Source: Lepidonotus clava (taxonomy: Eukaryota > Annelida > Polychaeta > Phyllodocida > Polynoidae). From it: 64,000 bases of DNA. Shown here one piece after another: positions 33,721 to 46,100 of this stretch (position 1 is its first letter; each line of letters opens with the position of its first letter). A program made the position numbers and the translations under genes. Where the stretch lies: the NCBI GenBank assembly GCA_936440205.1, contig OW387148.1:13261961-13325960 (forward strand), given 5' to 3'. A model generated the notes under the pieces. It was not told where the DNA came from. It saw only the letters and a program-made list of their open reading frames with translations, and did not search any database.

Positions 33721-34989
33721 TCCCCTCCACTCGCCGTCCGGTGCTTTCACACCACTCTGCACCACGACGCCCTCTGTACGAAGACTCGTCACGGACTCAT
33801 TTTCTCGAGGCGCGGAGGTAGATCTGAATGCAGAGTGCTTTCACACCTCACCAGGCCGTTACCTGATTGAGGCCCACTTACAGGTAATAGTCCGCTCAGC
33901 CACAATCCATAAGGAGTACGTGCCTACCACCACTTCTAGAACAGACTAGTCCCTCCGGAGATCCAGGAGTTGTAGTTCTAAGCATTGGCCGTGTTATAAA
34001 ATAGAAACAGAGAGGTAGGTAAATGAAATGGGGGTTTCTTCATTGTTTTCAACACATTTTTTTTTGTAAACAATGCAGGAGTTTATATGTTTCTAAAGGC
34101 CGTATTTCATATATCCATTTTGCTGCCGATTCTTAAAGTCAGCAGTTGGAATAAAGGTCAAAAATAAAAATGTTATACATCATTAGAAAGATCTCGAGAC
34201 TCTCTTTCAAATGGTATACAGTATGTAAGGATTAATGCCATATTGTCAAAAAAATGTATGGCATGTATGGTATTTATAGAAATGCCATACAAAAACTTTT
34301 GACACTATGGAAATATCGAATAATGATGCACGAATTTACCATTTTCTTTGATTTAAAATTTTCAAAGGGAGTGGGTGGGGTAGGGTTGTCTTTGCCCCTG
34401 AACATGTAGCCTACCAGGATATGGTTATGAAATCAAAATCATTATTCATACATTAAAACATATAGAACACGTATCTATATATCAAATATGTCTAAAATAA
34501 TTTGATAGTCACTTTGTCTTGATCAACACACTTGCCCAAACAGTGGTCAAATGACCCAGTCTGCAGAGGCCTATTCTCGGAATAAATATTGATATTCCCA
34601 TGTTGATTTCCTTTGGGGCCGATCATTATGTCTTATTGACTTATTGGGAAGGACTGTGGATTCGAAGGTTAATTCCAACCATCGATAGCCTCTTTCCCAC
34701 TCTTTGGTAGTGAGAATTATAAGCATGGCGGCAGTTGTCTCCCAAATCAACCTTTGTAAGACACATGAGGGATGATAAATGAAACCTTGGTCTCATAGTT
34801 TACATTCCAAAACACCACTGCATTACATTAAATATTTCATGAAAGTGACCCAAAAATAGATAGATTTTAATTTAATGGCATTTTGTCAAAATTAGACTGT
34901 CCCTGTGTCTTTTCTAATTTTCTTAGGAAAGTTATGACAAAGTACTGTTTAGAGATTTTTGCTCATTTGTCGCCACCAAGTGGAGCCCT

Positions 34990-35400
34990 TAGTTCTCCCT
35001 ACCACGGATAGCCAATTTCTTTACTTTTACCTGGAGGTTAGCCTTGATCAGGGTGCATGTTGGGAAATATGTCGACAAACCACGAGGTTTTAACATAGAA
35101 ATTTTCATTAATCATGTCACTATTTCTAGTTTGACATGAAGAAAACCTGGTGATCATAATTTTTTAAATTTGAGTCCATGTAGATCACATTATTTTCCAG
35201 GTTGTCTAAAAATTCATTCATTATAGGTGGAAATATCACAATTATTCATTAATTTCTATCGAATTTCAGGGGGTTTTGTCTACAAAAGTGGTCAAAATTA
35301 GCCTGCAGGTGCTTACAATTTTATAAATCAGCCATCGGTGGTGGGGTGAATTGAGTTCTGTATATGGTGCCTGAATTATCTACCTGTCCGTCTGCTCCTA
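34990..35400. repeat. interspersed repeat shared with 56,730-57,310
   Basis: Common landmarks in order: ctcccta-cacggata, tgcatgntgggaa, tttgtctacaaa, agcctgcaggtgctta/aacctgcaggcactta. The 22,620-22,745 segment is a shorter inverted relative. Confidence 0.4.
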
Positions 35401-35786
35401 TCACTTTGTTTTTAAAAAATCTACACAGGCCTTTTTCTACAATGAAGGTCCTAAGTAAACATTGACCCTAGGGGCTCAGAGAAGGGTATCCGTAAAGTGT
35501 GGAGTTTTCATGTCGACTATAGAAAAAAGGGAAAAGTCACAATTTTTTGTCATTTCACACTCTTATTGTCCATAGTGGAATTTAAGGAAAGCTGAAGGTC
35601 AAAATCAGTTATATCTTTAGAGCCGATTTTGTTTTCACTCTAGTACCCTTTAATTCAGAAATGTTAGAATGCGCATTAACGCGCATTAACGCGCATCAAT
35701 TCGCTTCAGTATGCTTCCTAATGTGTATCCGAACACAACAGCACTCTGGAATGCACACTTATACTCTTTACAGACTAGGCAAAGAA

Positions 35787-36040
35787 TGCGCATTTTGTCT
35801 GTATAGAACTGTCATTATAAGCCCATTTTGAGGCCAGTCTATAAAGGGTATAAAATGCAGTAGAACAACATTCTAGAATTTGCATCACAACCATCACTGT
35901 AGAATACCGTTCGCTCCCCTTCCCTTCCCAATGTTGGTCTGAAACATACTGATGCGAAGTGAACCATAATATTCTTAAACCCTTTACAGACTGGCCTCAA
36001 AATGCCCTCATAATGACAGTTCAATACAGGCAGAATACGC
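35787..36040. mobile_element. foldback element
   Basis: Arms of about 65 bp: tgcgcattttgtctgtatag, aactgtcattat and tttgaggccagtctataaag on the left; cctttacagactggcctcaa, ataatgacagttcaatac and cagaatacg inverted on the right, with a 125-bp loop. Preceded by three gcgcattaa repeats. Confidence 0.6.
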
Positions 36041-36064
36041 TTTCTGGAAAGGGTATAAGTATAT

Positions 36065-36200
36065 ATGAATCTGCGTTGTTGTTATACGAATCCGTGTTCT
36101 TATCATACAAATCCGCATTGTTATCATTCAAATCCGTTCTGTTATTATAGAATCTGTACTGTTATTATACAAATCTATGTTGTTATTATACAAATCCTAA
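36065..36200 (+). repeat. six-copy 24-bp minisatellite
   Basis: Units of tgttgttattatacaaatcc and variants. It lies 220 bp before the first mirage copy of ankyrin exon 1. Confidence 0.8.
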
Positions 36201-36414
36201 AGCTCGGGAACTAGGAGGAGGAGAACATGTGAAAGGACCGTATTCTAGAATGCGGTTGCACGTCTGAGCAGTTGCTTCAGTTCGCTAGCCTTCAGCTCGC
36301 TTTGCCGTGAAGTGTGAAAGGGGTATAGGACCATTTCACATTCACTATAGAAAACACCAAGCTCTGCGATTTGAGCACTAATAACTAACATATTATACTT
36401 CTGACCTTTTGATT

Positions 36415-37120
36415 TTTAGGTGACCTTGGGCCCCCCGAGCCTGCTTGCCAGTCTCTGCGACATCTCATCTACAAGCTCAGAATCAATAACTAGCATGCCT
36501 TGTACACATATTGTACTTAAATGATATTAACCTTTTAACCTTCAGGTGACCTTGGGTCCAGCCATCACCATGTAGAACACCAAGCTCGACAAGCTCAGAA
36601 TCAATAACTAAAATGTTGATTGTACTATATTGTAGTTAGTATTGACCTCTTGATCTTCAGGTTTAATACTTACCATAGACCTTTTAACCTTCAGGTTACT
36701 TACCATTGACCTTTTGACCTTCAGGTTGCTTACCATTGGGTGACCTTGGGTCCAGCCGTCACCATGTAGAACACCAAGCTCGAAGAGCTCAGAATCAATA
36801 ACTAAAATGTTGATTGTACTATATTGTACTTAGTATTGACCTCTTGACCTTCAGGTTACTTACCATTGACCTTTTAACCTTCAGGTTACTTACCATTGAC
36901 CTTTTGACCTTCAGGTTACTTACCATTGACCTTGAACCCTTCAGGTGACCTTGATTCCGGCCGTCACCATGGAGAACACCAAGCTCGACAAGCTCAGAAT
37001 CAATAACTAAAATGTAGATTGTACTATATTGTACTTAGTATTGACCTCTTGACCTTCAGGTTACTTACCATTGACCTTTTAACCTTCAGGTTACTTACCA
37101 TTGACCTTTATACCCTTCAG
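36415..37120 (+). repeat. mirage array at the acceptor of ankyrin coding exon 1
   Basis: Copies of ttcaggtgaccttgggtcca through caccatg-agaacaccaagct begin near 36,420, 36,547, 36,740 and 36,945, before the real one at 37,121. Between them is a second, 30-bp repeat, cttcaggttacttaccattg plus accttttaac (several copies, 36,657-37,110). Two copies read ATG TAG (36,570-36,575 and 36,765-36,770). One (ATG at 36,969) encodes a 13-residue MENTKLDKLRINN-stop peptide matching the true N-terminus. Only the copy at 37,145 opens the long frame. Confidence 0.9.
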
Positions 37121-37144
37121 GTGACCTTGGGTCCAGCCGTCACC

Positions 37145-40100
37145 ATGGAGAACACCAAGCTCTACAAGCTCATCTCCGTCGGCACCCAGCAGGCCCTCAA
37201 CAAGGCCCTGGACGTCACTTCCAGTATGACGGAGGAGGAAGTGCGCATGCGCAGTGAGGAGGACAACTCGACGTTCCTGCACCACATGGTGAACTGTGCC
37301 CCTGTGGTGTTCAAACGGGAGGGGCACCTGCTGGACTTTGTGCCCTTAGTCTACAGACTGGCCCTGAAGGGCATCAACATGAACGCGCAGAACTCCCACG
37401 GCAACACGTGCCTGCACCTCGCCTGTATCCGTCCTAATGCCGAGTCACTCTGTCAGCACTTCATACGCATAGGTAAGGGGGGTTTCTTACATTTAGGCCC
37501 CTATGTTTAAATGTAAGAAAAATGTTAATACAGATAGGGGCCTTCCATTTAGTATGTACGCAAATTCTCAGACCCCCCATCCCCCTTGGTGTGTACGTAC
37601 TTAATGGAAGGCCCCATAAGTAATCACATGTATACATGTGTTTTCCTACTTTGTGCAGATGGCATCCTAGTAGTCAGAAAGGGCCTGAAAATTATCACAA
37701 ATAGTTATCTACAACAGAATGCTAGGTACATGTGCAGGGGGGGTGGATCGGGGGGGGGGGGGGGGTCCTGGGGGTCCTGATCCCCCTTTAAGTACAAAAA
37801 GAGAGGAAAATGCCCCTTGGGTAAGCGTGATTGCACGTGGTCGTAGTGCTTAGCCTTTATGCTGACACCCCCTTTCGAAAATCCTGTATCCGCCCCTGGT
37901 TATGGTTTCTGAAACTAATAATGACAAATTTTCCCCATCCCCTAGGTGTGGACCCATGCATCATGAACAAGAAGAAGTGCCGCATCATCCACACCGTTAA
38001 GGGCCACAAGTGTCATATTGTCAAGGGCCAGGGCACTGCCAAGTCGGGCATCTGGAACGCCGGTAAGTTAAGGTCGTTAGGGTGAAGGGTTTTACGATAT
38101 AATATACCACCGTTAAAGGGCAAAAGTGTCACATTTCAAGGGCCATGGCACCGCCAAGTCAGGCATCTGGAATGCAGGTAAGTTAAGGTTGTTAGGGTTA
38201 GGGTTTTACAATATCTTATACCAATTCTGGGATAAGTTATGAATGCTTACTCCATAATGCCATTTAGTATCTATGGTACATATACTTGGTGGGACATCGA
38301 GATGAACATCAAGAACAAATATGTCAAAGCAGTTTCTATAATGCCACTTCAACCATATTATCTCTGTACACAGTGGAGAAGGGGGATGTGGCCGGCTTGC
38401 AGCACCTACTCAAGACGTGGCGCAGGGTGAACATCAGATTGTAAACCCCATAACAGATGTTTTCCCTGTGTGTCATCCACCATGTTTTTGGGAGTCCCTA
38501 GTTATATTTATATAGTATTGGAGCTATTCACGGGGACTCCCTCAATCAGTCATGTCTTTAGTCTTTGAATTCTCTTTGTTCTTAATGACCGGTTACACAA
38601 TCTCATGCTCAGTAGTTAAAGAGTATTGTCCTCCAATTGTTAGATTCAGGTGTTTTGAGAAGCCAGAAGTAGGTTATGTAACCACTACTTGAGCCAATCA
38701 ACCCATCACCCCTTCACCCCTTCACTGTCACCTGCAGGTGGGCAGGTCTAGGTGGGTGGGTCACTCAGTACTAGGTAGTAGAAGCCCTTTCCTAAACCCC
38801 TCCCCAAACTGTGTGTGACAGCAGAGTAGTAGTGGTGGTCAGTGCTCATAGCCCATACAGCCTTCTGTTGGTGGGAGGGGTATGGTAAGAGGAGTGGATC
38901 CTGTTGGGTTAACTAATAGGTATAATACATGTGTTGCTTGTTTTAGTCATTGAGGGACAACCATTGCTCATGCATGAGCGGAACTTTGTAGATAATTAAC
39001 TTCTTGTTTCTGTTCTCAGTGGAGAAGGAGGATGTGCCCAGTGTACAGCGCCTGCTCAAGACATGGTGCAGGGTGAACATCAAGAAGAACAAGCACCTGA
39101 AGGATGTGGCTGACGAGACGTCCAACGTGCAACTCGTGAAACTCCTCAACCACCATGAGAAGACCAACGAGATCGCCACCGCCGCCTTTGCCTGCGACAC
39201 CAAGGTCCTCGCTGAGCTCTGCAAAGGTGGGTGGGATAAATGATAACAGGTTGAAACAGAAAATGTAAAAAAATGGCCCTGCAGCATTTGCGATTTTACA
39301 TCTTTTTTATGTAGATCAAAACTCTTGTACTTCCATTTTTCTGCTCACACCGAATGTTGAATATTTGTATTCAAATGCTCATGTCTTGAAAATTGATATG
39401 GTGGCATATGACTTCTTCCATATGGGCTTCAGAAATTTGTCGCATCTTTTTTTAAAGAAATCGTACCTAACATCCATATTTTACCTTTAAGTACAACATT
39501 TCAGTGGGCCGGGACAACCTTACATGCAACATTTGTGTTCTCACATACAAAAACATTTGACCTTGCATATGACATTCCCATATTATGACCTTACAAAAAA
39601 CATTCCCATTTGACCTCACATACAATATTCCTCTATGACCTAAGATGTGTTATTCCCATGACTTCACATACAACATTCCTGTATAACCTTTCACACTACA
39701 GTGTTTAAAACTAAAGACCGTGCATATGTCCGGTGCATGCCTGTCTAAAAGCATGCATCTGGGATGTTTACCATGTATACACCAGTATGTTAAGCTTTTA
39801 TCCTTTCAAAAAATACATGCACACACTGCATGCACACCTTTCAAAAACCATGCACCCTGTAGCCAAATTGGGCACCCAGGATGCAGGGTGTACCCTTAAT
39901 TTCGAACACTGATACAACATTCTTGCATGAAATTGCATACAATATTCCCATATAACCTTCCACATATATATTCCTATTTGAACATACGCGAAAAATTCAC
40001 ACATGACCTTACATACTACCTACCTGCATGACCTTACATACAATAGTCCAATATGGTATTACATATGGCATTCATACGACACCCAGAAGCATGGCGAGTC

Positions 40101-43100
40101 GTACGACGTGCCGCACCCCTTTCACCTTAAAATAACATACCTATAATTATGACCTTGCAGGGTTGTACGACACCCAGCAGCACAACGACTCGTACAACGT
40201 GCCGCGCCCTCTTCACCTTAATATAACATACCTATGATTATGACCTTGCAGGGTCATACGACATCTGGCAGCATGACGAGTCGTATGACATGCCGCGACC
40301 CCTTCACCTTAAATTAATATTCCTATATGACCTTGCAGGGTCGTACGACACCCAGCAGCATGATGAGTGGTACGAAGTGCCACGCCCCCTTCACCTTAAA
40401 ATGACAAACCTATAATTATGACCTTGCAGGGTTGTATGACACCCAGCAGCACAACGAGTTGTACGACTTGCCCCGCCCCTTCACCTCAAAATAATATACC
40501 TATGATTATGACCTTGCAGGGTCATATGACACCCAGCAACACGACGAGTCGTACGACGTGCCACGCCCCCTGGTGGTGTGTGTGGGCGAGCTGGGCGAGG
40601 TGGCCTCGGACACCCTCAAGGTCCTGCACCAGTACGGCTACACATCTGGGACCTACAATGGTAGTAAGACTCAGCACTTCTCCCCAGTAGACATGCAGAG
40701 GGTGGTAACTATGTAGGGATAAGCGAACCTTCCCCTGTGCAGCTCTGTCCCTCAACAGGGATGTCTGAGCATTGGTCTCAGACATGTTGAAGGCATGCAT
40801 GGAGCTGCGCATTGGAGGTTTGTAAGGTTTTAAAGTGGTTTTGACTTTATTTGTTAGGTTTTTGTTTCATTAGTTTGATTGAATTATTTTTAAATTGATT
40901 TTTATTTCATATTCATTCTTTTGAAATTTGGTATGTTTTTTAATATTTTGCTTTAGCTATTTTTATTTTATTCATGTGTTGCTTTGGATTTCCATTGTAA
41001 TCTTTTGTTGACAGATTAAAGCATATTGACTCGGATCATAAGCTTGGATAAATATTCTTTTTAGTCATATTTGTATTTTTTTGACGTGGCCCAGATTTCC
41101 TTTTTATCAATGAACATATTACAATTAGGAATAAAGGAATAAGATAACAAACTTTTCATTAGATTCATAAAGAATAGAAATACTCTGCAAGTCTGCAACC
41201 CCCCCCCCCCCCTTGATTTCAATGTTCATACTTTGGCAACGAGATCTAATGTAATGTTTGGATTAGATGAGATATGAAGACAGGACAATCAAGTGAATCA
41301 CGTTTAGTAAAGAATATATTTATATATTTATATATCTATCCTCTTTACAATCCGAATAGAATCTATACAAATTACAAGCGATGAGTGAGACAATTCTGCC
41401 ACGTTCACCATAAATTACAAGCATCATCTATGTTTTGTTCAATATTGACAAACAATCTTATTTGTATGTTATTTTAATTCATTTGTGTTTTATAAAAAAA
41501 CTATCAAGCTTTTATTTTGTGTTACAGCACAAAAAGTGACTAACCTGATTTCACAAATTAAAAAAAAAAGACAAATACAAAAAGGGAAGACATCAAATTT
41601 CCTCTTTCATTTCTTTGATTAAACGGTATCCATAGAATTAGTTCAAAGAAAGATCCTACCACATAGGGCTATAAAAGATCAAAGTATAATTAATTTAATA
41701 TGTACTGAGCATTCAAAGTAAGGAAAAACTCCTACAACTTGATTTTATCAAAATTCATAAATTTCTAGGAAGATAAGCCAAATAAGCTAAATTTCAAAAT
41801 ATATGGAGCACAGCTACCTTCACCGAGTTGCTGCATTTTAGATACATTTTGATGCCTTCCTTAACCAATCTAACCTTTTCTAACCAGTATACTAAGGTAA
41901 TTGCGTTTCTATTTCAGCGAATGTGGAGTTGTCAAAGAATGCATTTGAGGAGACACCGTTCTACCAGGCCGTGGATGCGGGCACAGACGAGAGCCTGGGG
42001 CAGGCCCTGGATCTCCTGTCTGCGGGGGCTGTTAACGTGCGGCTGGTCAGCCACCTACCAGAGACCAAGGGCTGGACCTACCTTCACTATGTCGTCCATG
42101 CGTGAGTAGTCAGCGTGCCTATAAAGAGGGCATTGGGTCCCACTGCTACAACTAGGCACCTCATCTCATAGATTCGGTCAACACACATGTGGCGTAAAAC
42201 GAGCTGGAAAGCATTACCTTTTGCACCCTAAAGGGTTGACCAGATGTTAAAGTACCCAAACAAACAAATGATAGTCAGTGCACGATGGGGGGGGGGGGGT
42301 TGAGTGGGTTTCAGTTATGTACTGGGGCAGATTAGTTTGGGGGGAATGGGGGGACAAGAGTCCAGGGGCTCCCAGTGCTTCCCCCCCGCCCCCATTATGA
42401 AAAAAAAAAGAGATGATACTGTGGAAAACTCTCAACAGTTAAACAGAATCTTGGGAATATTGATCTTAGGGATTTAAGATTATCTTAGCCTGTATGTTTA
42501 TATATTTTTGTTATAAGTTCATGGATGGACGGAGTGAATTTGGATGGACCATACTGCATTTTGATTGTATACTTGTGTACGATGATGATGTGATACCTTT
42601 TGGTTTCTAAAATAATCTCATTCATTTTAGTTTTTAATGGGGACTAAGACTATGTGAATCCAGGGAAGGATACAGGAATTTGAAAAAAACACTTATAAAG
42701 GATTTCAAATGTAAGTGCCCACCATAAGGGGAGGAAAGGGGGTCCCCCTGGAATCACCCCTGGATTCATCAATAGAACAATGTAAAGAGATAAATAGAAA
42801 TAAAAACAAAAGAATACTGGAAACAACTGACAGACTGTCCCTTCTGATGCAGGTACACCAAAATGAAGGCTGTGAATGAGGAGCGCACACGTATTTTAGT
42901 GCGTATGCTCTACCGTCTGGCTCTCGCAGGAATTGACGTGAACCAGCGAGACGCAAGCGGGGACACTGCCCTGATCAAGGCGGCTGCTGACCTGGACCAG
43001 AATCTCATGACACATATCCTACGGCTTGGTGAGTTGTTGCAGACAAGAGGTCCAGGGCCTCCCCCAGGCTATCACCTGTGCCTGCCTCCATAACCTGGTA

Positions 43101-46100
43101 GAACTGTGTATCTCCTCAAACACATTCCTTAATAACTCCACATTTACTGAAATAGTAACACAAATATACTTGGTTGAGATACTGACCCTAACTTGCCTTA
43201 CCGCAAGATTTATTGAAAGAATTGGTTCGGTGGTAATTTCAATTGCACTTGATTGTCTTGTCTTACATCTCATATTGCATCTATATAGTATTAATTAACA
43301 TCCTGCCTCCCAAGCACAGCAGCATGTTAATACCATTAAGCTTACAATAAAAAGCCCTAGGTGGCAGTACTAATGTAAGAAGTACTGCAACAGACATCCC
43401 AGGTTGGCCATAAGACTTATTAGGGATAACAGACCAAGGGCAAAGCCACTCAAAGAAGACCCCAAAGGTTCTTCTATATCTTATCACCCAAGCAATATTC
43501 TAAATATGCTGAAAAAAGAAACCTACATATATGGCTGTCAATATCCACCAACTGTATGTACCACTCCTCTGCAGTGTGAGCGATAAAGGGATTAGCCACA
43601 AATATGTTTAACCCGTATATTGTGCGCCCATACAGGTGGTGATCCCTCCCTGAAGGCGGTGGACGGGCGCACCGTGAACGAAGAGGTGTACGAGGACAAG
43701 GGGAAGCTGGTGTTTGACAAGAAGTACCGCCACGCAGACCTGCCCGGCCTCTGGGTCGCCAGTGAGTATAACTTCAGTATTATGTTTCACTAGAAGTAGC
43801 ACCACGCAGACCTGTCCATCCTCTGGGTCGCCAGTGAGTATAACTTCAGTATTATGTTTGACAAGAAGTTCAACTTTCTAGAAAACCATGATGATAATTT
43901 ACACTGAGATTGATCCCTTTCCTTTAGTCGAGAATAATGACATCACCAAACAATGGCTCAAAACTAACATATTTGAAAATCATGATGACCATTAACACTG
44001 ATAATACTCCCTTTCTCCCCAGTTGAGAGTAACGACATCGCAAAGGCTGAGCGCTGGCTCAAGTCGTGGTCACGGGTGAACACATGGAAGGGCGATCTGC
44101 GCATGCTCGACGTGGCGCGGTCAATGAAGCGGAAGGAGATTGCGCACCTCTTGGAGGAGTACGAGCACATTAACGAGTTCGTCTGCGCCACATTTGCCTG
44201 TGACCTCAAGGCCATGATGCACCTGCTGGCTCTGGGCAAAGGTCAGTCAGGTCATTATTTGGTGACCTTGAGATTTTTTTCTGGGATAATAGGGGCATAT
44301 GTTTTTGTGGACCACTAAATTAGTCTGAATAAGATATTGCTGAATGTAAAGCTCTCATTAAATTACTGTTCATGAACTTTCTGGCTCATGATCAAGACAG
44401 ATAAATAACTTCTAATTTGTTTAATATTTTATTTTTCCCTTTTCTTTGTCAGTATATAGATTATCAGAGTTTCTAGGGCTGTAAAACATTTTCGGTGTGA
44501 ATGTAACTGGCCGTTAAAAGTGTCAGATGGGCAGGCCTATTTTGTCGTATTTTTCTTTTGGATTTTACTTTAGATAACCTGTATATATTGAATGTGATAT
44601 ATTATGCGTCTAAGTCCTATTTATGCTCAGCATAACAACTCCCTTATTTTTGGATATTTGAACATCGATATATTTTCGATGTGACACTGATTTTTTTCAA
44701 AGTAAGAAAATCAATAGCTCTAAATCTATCCTTCTATTTTCTAAAATTTTTATATCAGAATCAATCTGTGTTCACATTCCAAAGCATATCAATCTCTTAT
44801 GAAACTTCATCCACGCAACTTTTCTCTGCTTTTGTACAACATAACTCATTATGGGCGAATATTTGATTGAAGATAAACACATCCAATCTCTTCTGCCTCT
44901 TAAAAGGTCTATGGTAAGAGCATGGTTCGTGTGAGTAAATGTAGAATCGTGTCACCAGCCTTTGAACAGAATTCCCGTCTTGACCCATTGTTATCTTGAG
45001 TTGTGTTTGTTCCTCCAGTCAGCCCTGTGCTCTTCACAGGTTCTAGCGTCACCAACACCAATGTCATGGGTACGATCCTCACCCATTAACGTATTGACTT
45101 TACAAATCGCCAGATAGATATCTATTACCATAACTCTGTCACAGGTTCTAGTGTCACCAATGCCAATGTCATGGGTACGATCCTCACCTGTCACCATATT
45201 AACTAAACAAACGAACATTAATCATCAGATAGATATCTATTACCATAACTCTGTTACAGGTTCTAGTGTCACCAACACTAATGTCATGGGTACAATCGTC
45301 ATCTGTCACCTTATTAAGTATACAAACATTAATTATCAGATAGATATCTATTATCGTAATTCTGTCATGGGTTCTAGTGCCACCAATTACAATTCAACAT
45401 TCCCATCTGAAAGTCATCCATTGCCCCTGCTCTGTCAGTAAAATTGGGTCTATTGAGTAAAATTGATATCTAAGACTCCCAGGTGTTAAAGGAAACCTTG
45501 CACATGATTTAAGACTAAATATTTTTCCTTGAAATTCTTTTACCGTAAAATATGCATCAAGAACTATAATTGCTAGAAATATTCTTAGGATGTTCCAAAT
45601 ATTGAGATAGTTATGGGGCTTTAAAATTTGGTCTTTTTTATGTAATTTTAAAGGAAATCCCCTAATTTGTGACGTCACAAGGACACTAATTGGGTATCCC
45701 CAACTTTCAATAAAAGGGAATCCCCAACTCTCAGAAGTGTACAGAAAGGAATGTTGGTTGTAGCATTAATCAATTTTATTAGCCCACATACAGGCTATAA
45801 ATACTTGTATCTTTTACTCACTTAAATGTAATCAATCAAACGAAATTCCCAACTTATTTTTTAAAGGGATTTCCCTTTATTATGACGTAGCAAGGACTGA
45901 ACTGATAGCCCAGAATCAAGGGAATTCCCAAATTTAATTTTCTTTCCTATATAATTCACTAATGCTTGGACATTTTCTATATTTTTCTTTTGGAATACTT
46001 TTAGAATACCCAAGGGAACTTAATTGAATTAAAGATAAACCTTTGAAAATGTATGTGCAAGGAACCCTTTAAGCTTTATCATATCATACTCCGTCTCTTC

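Noticed and set aside
33560-33949. 129-codon Pro/Phe-rich frame
   Set aside because: Built on C and T homopolymers of a repeat; no splice-bounded coding signal.
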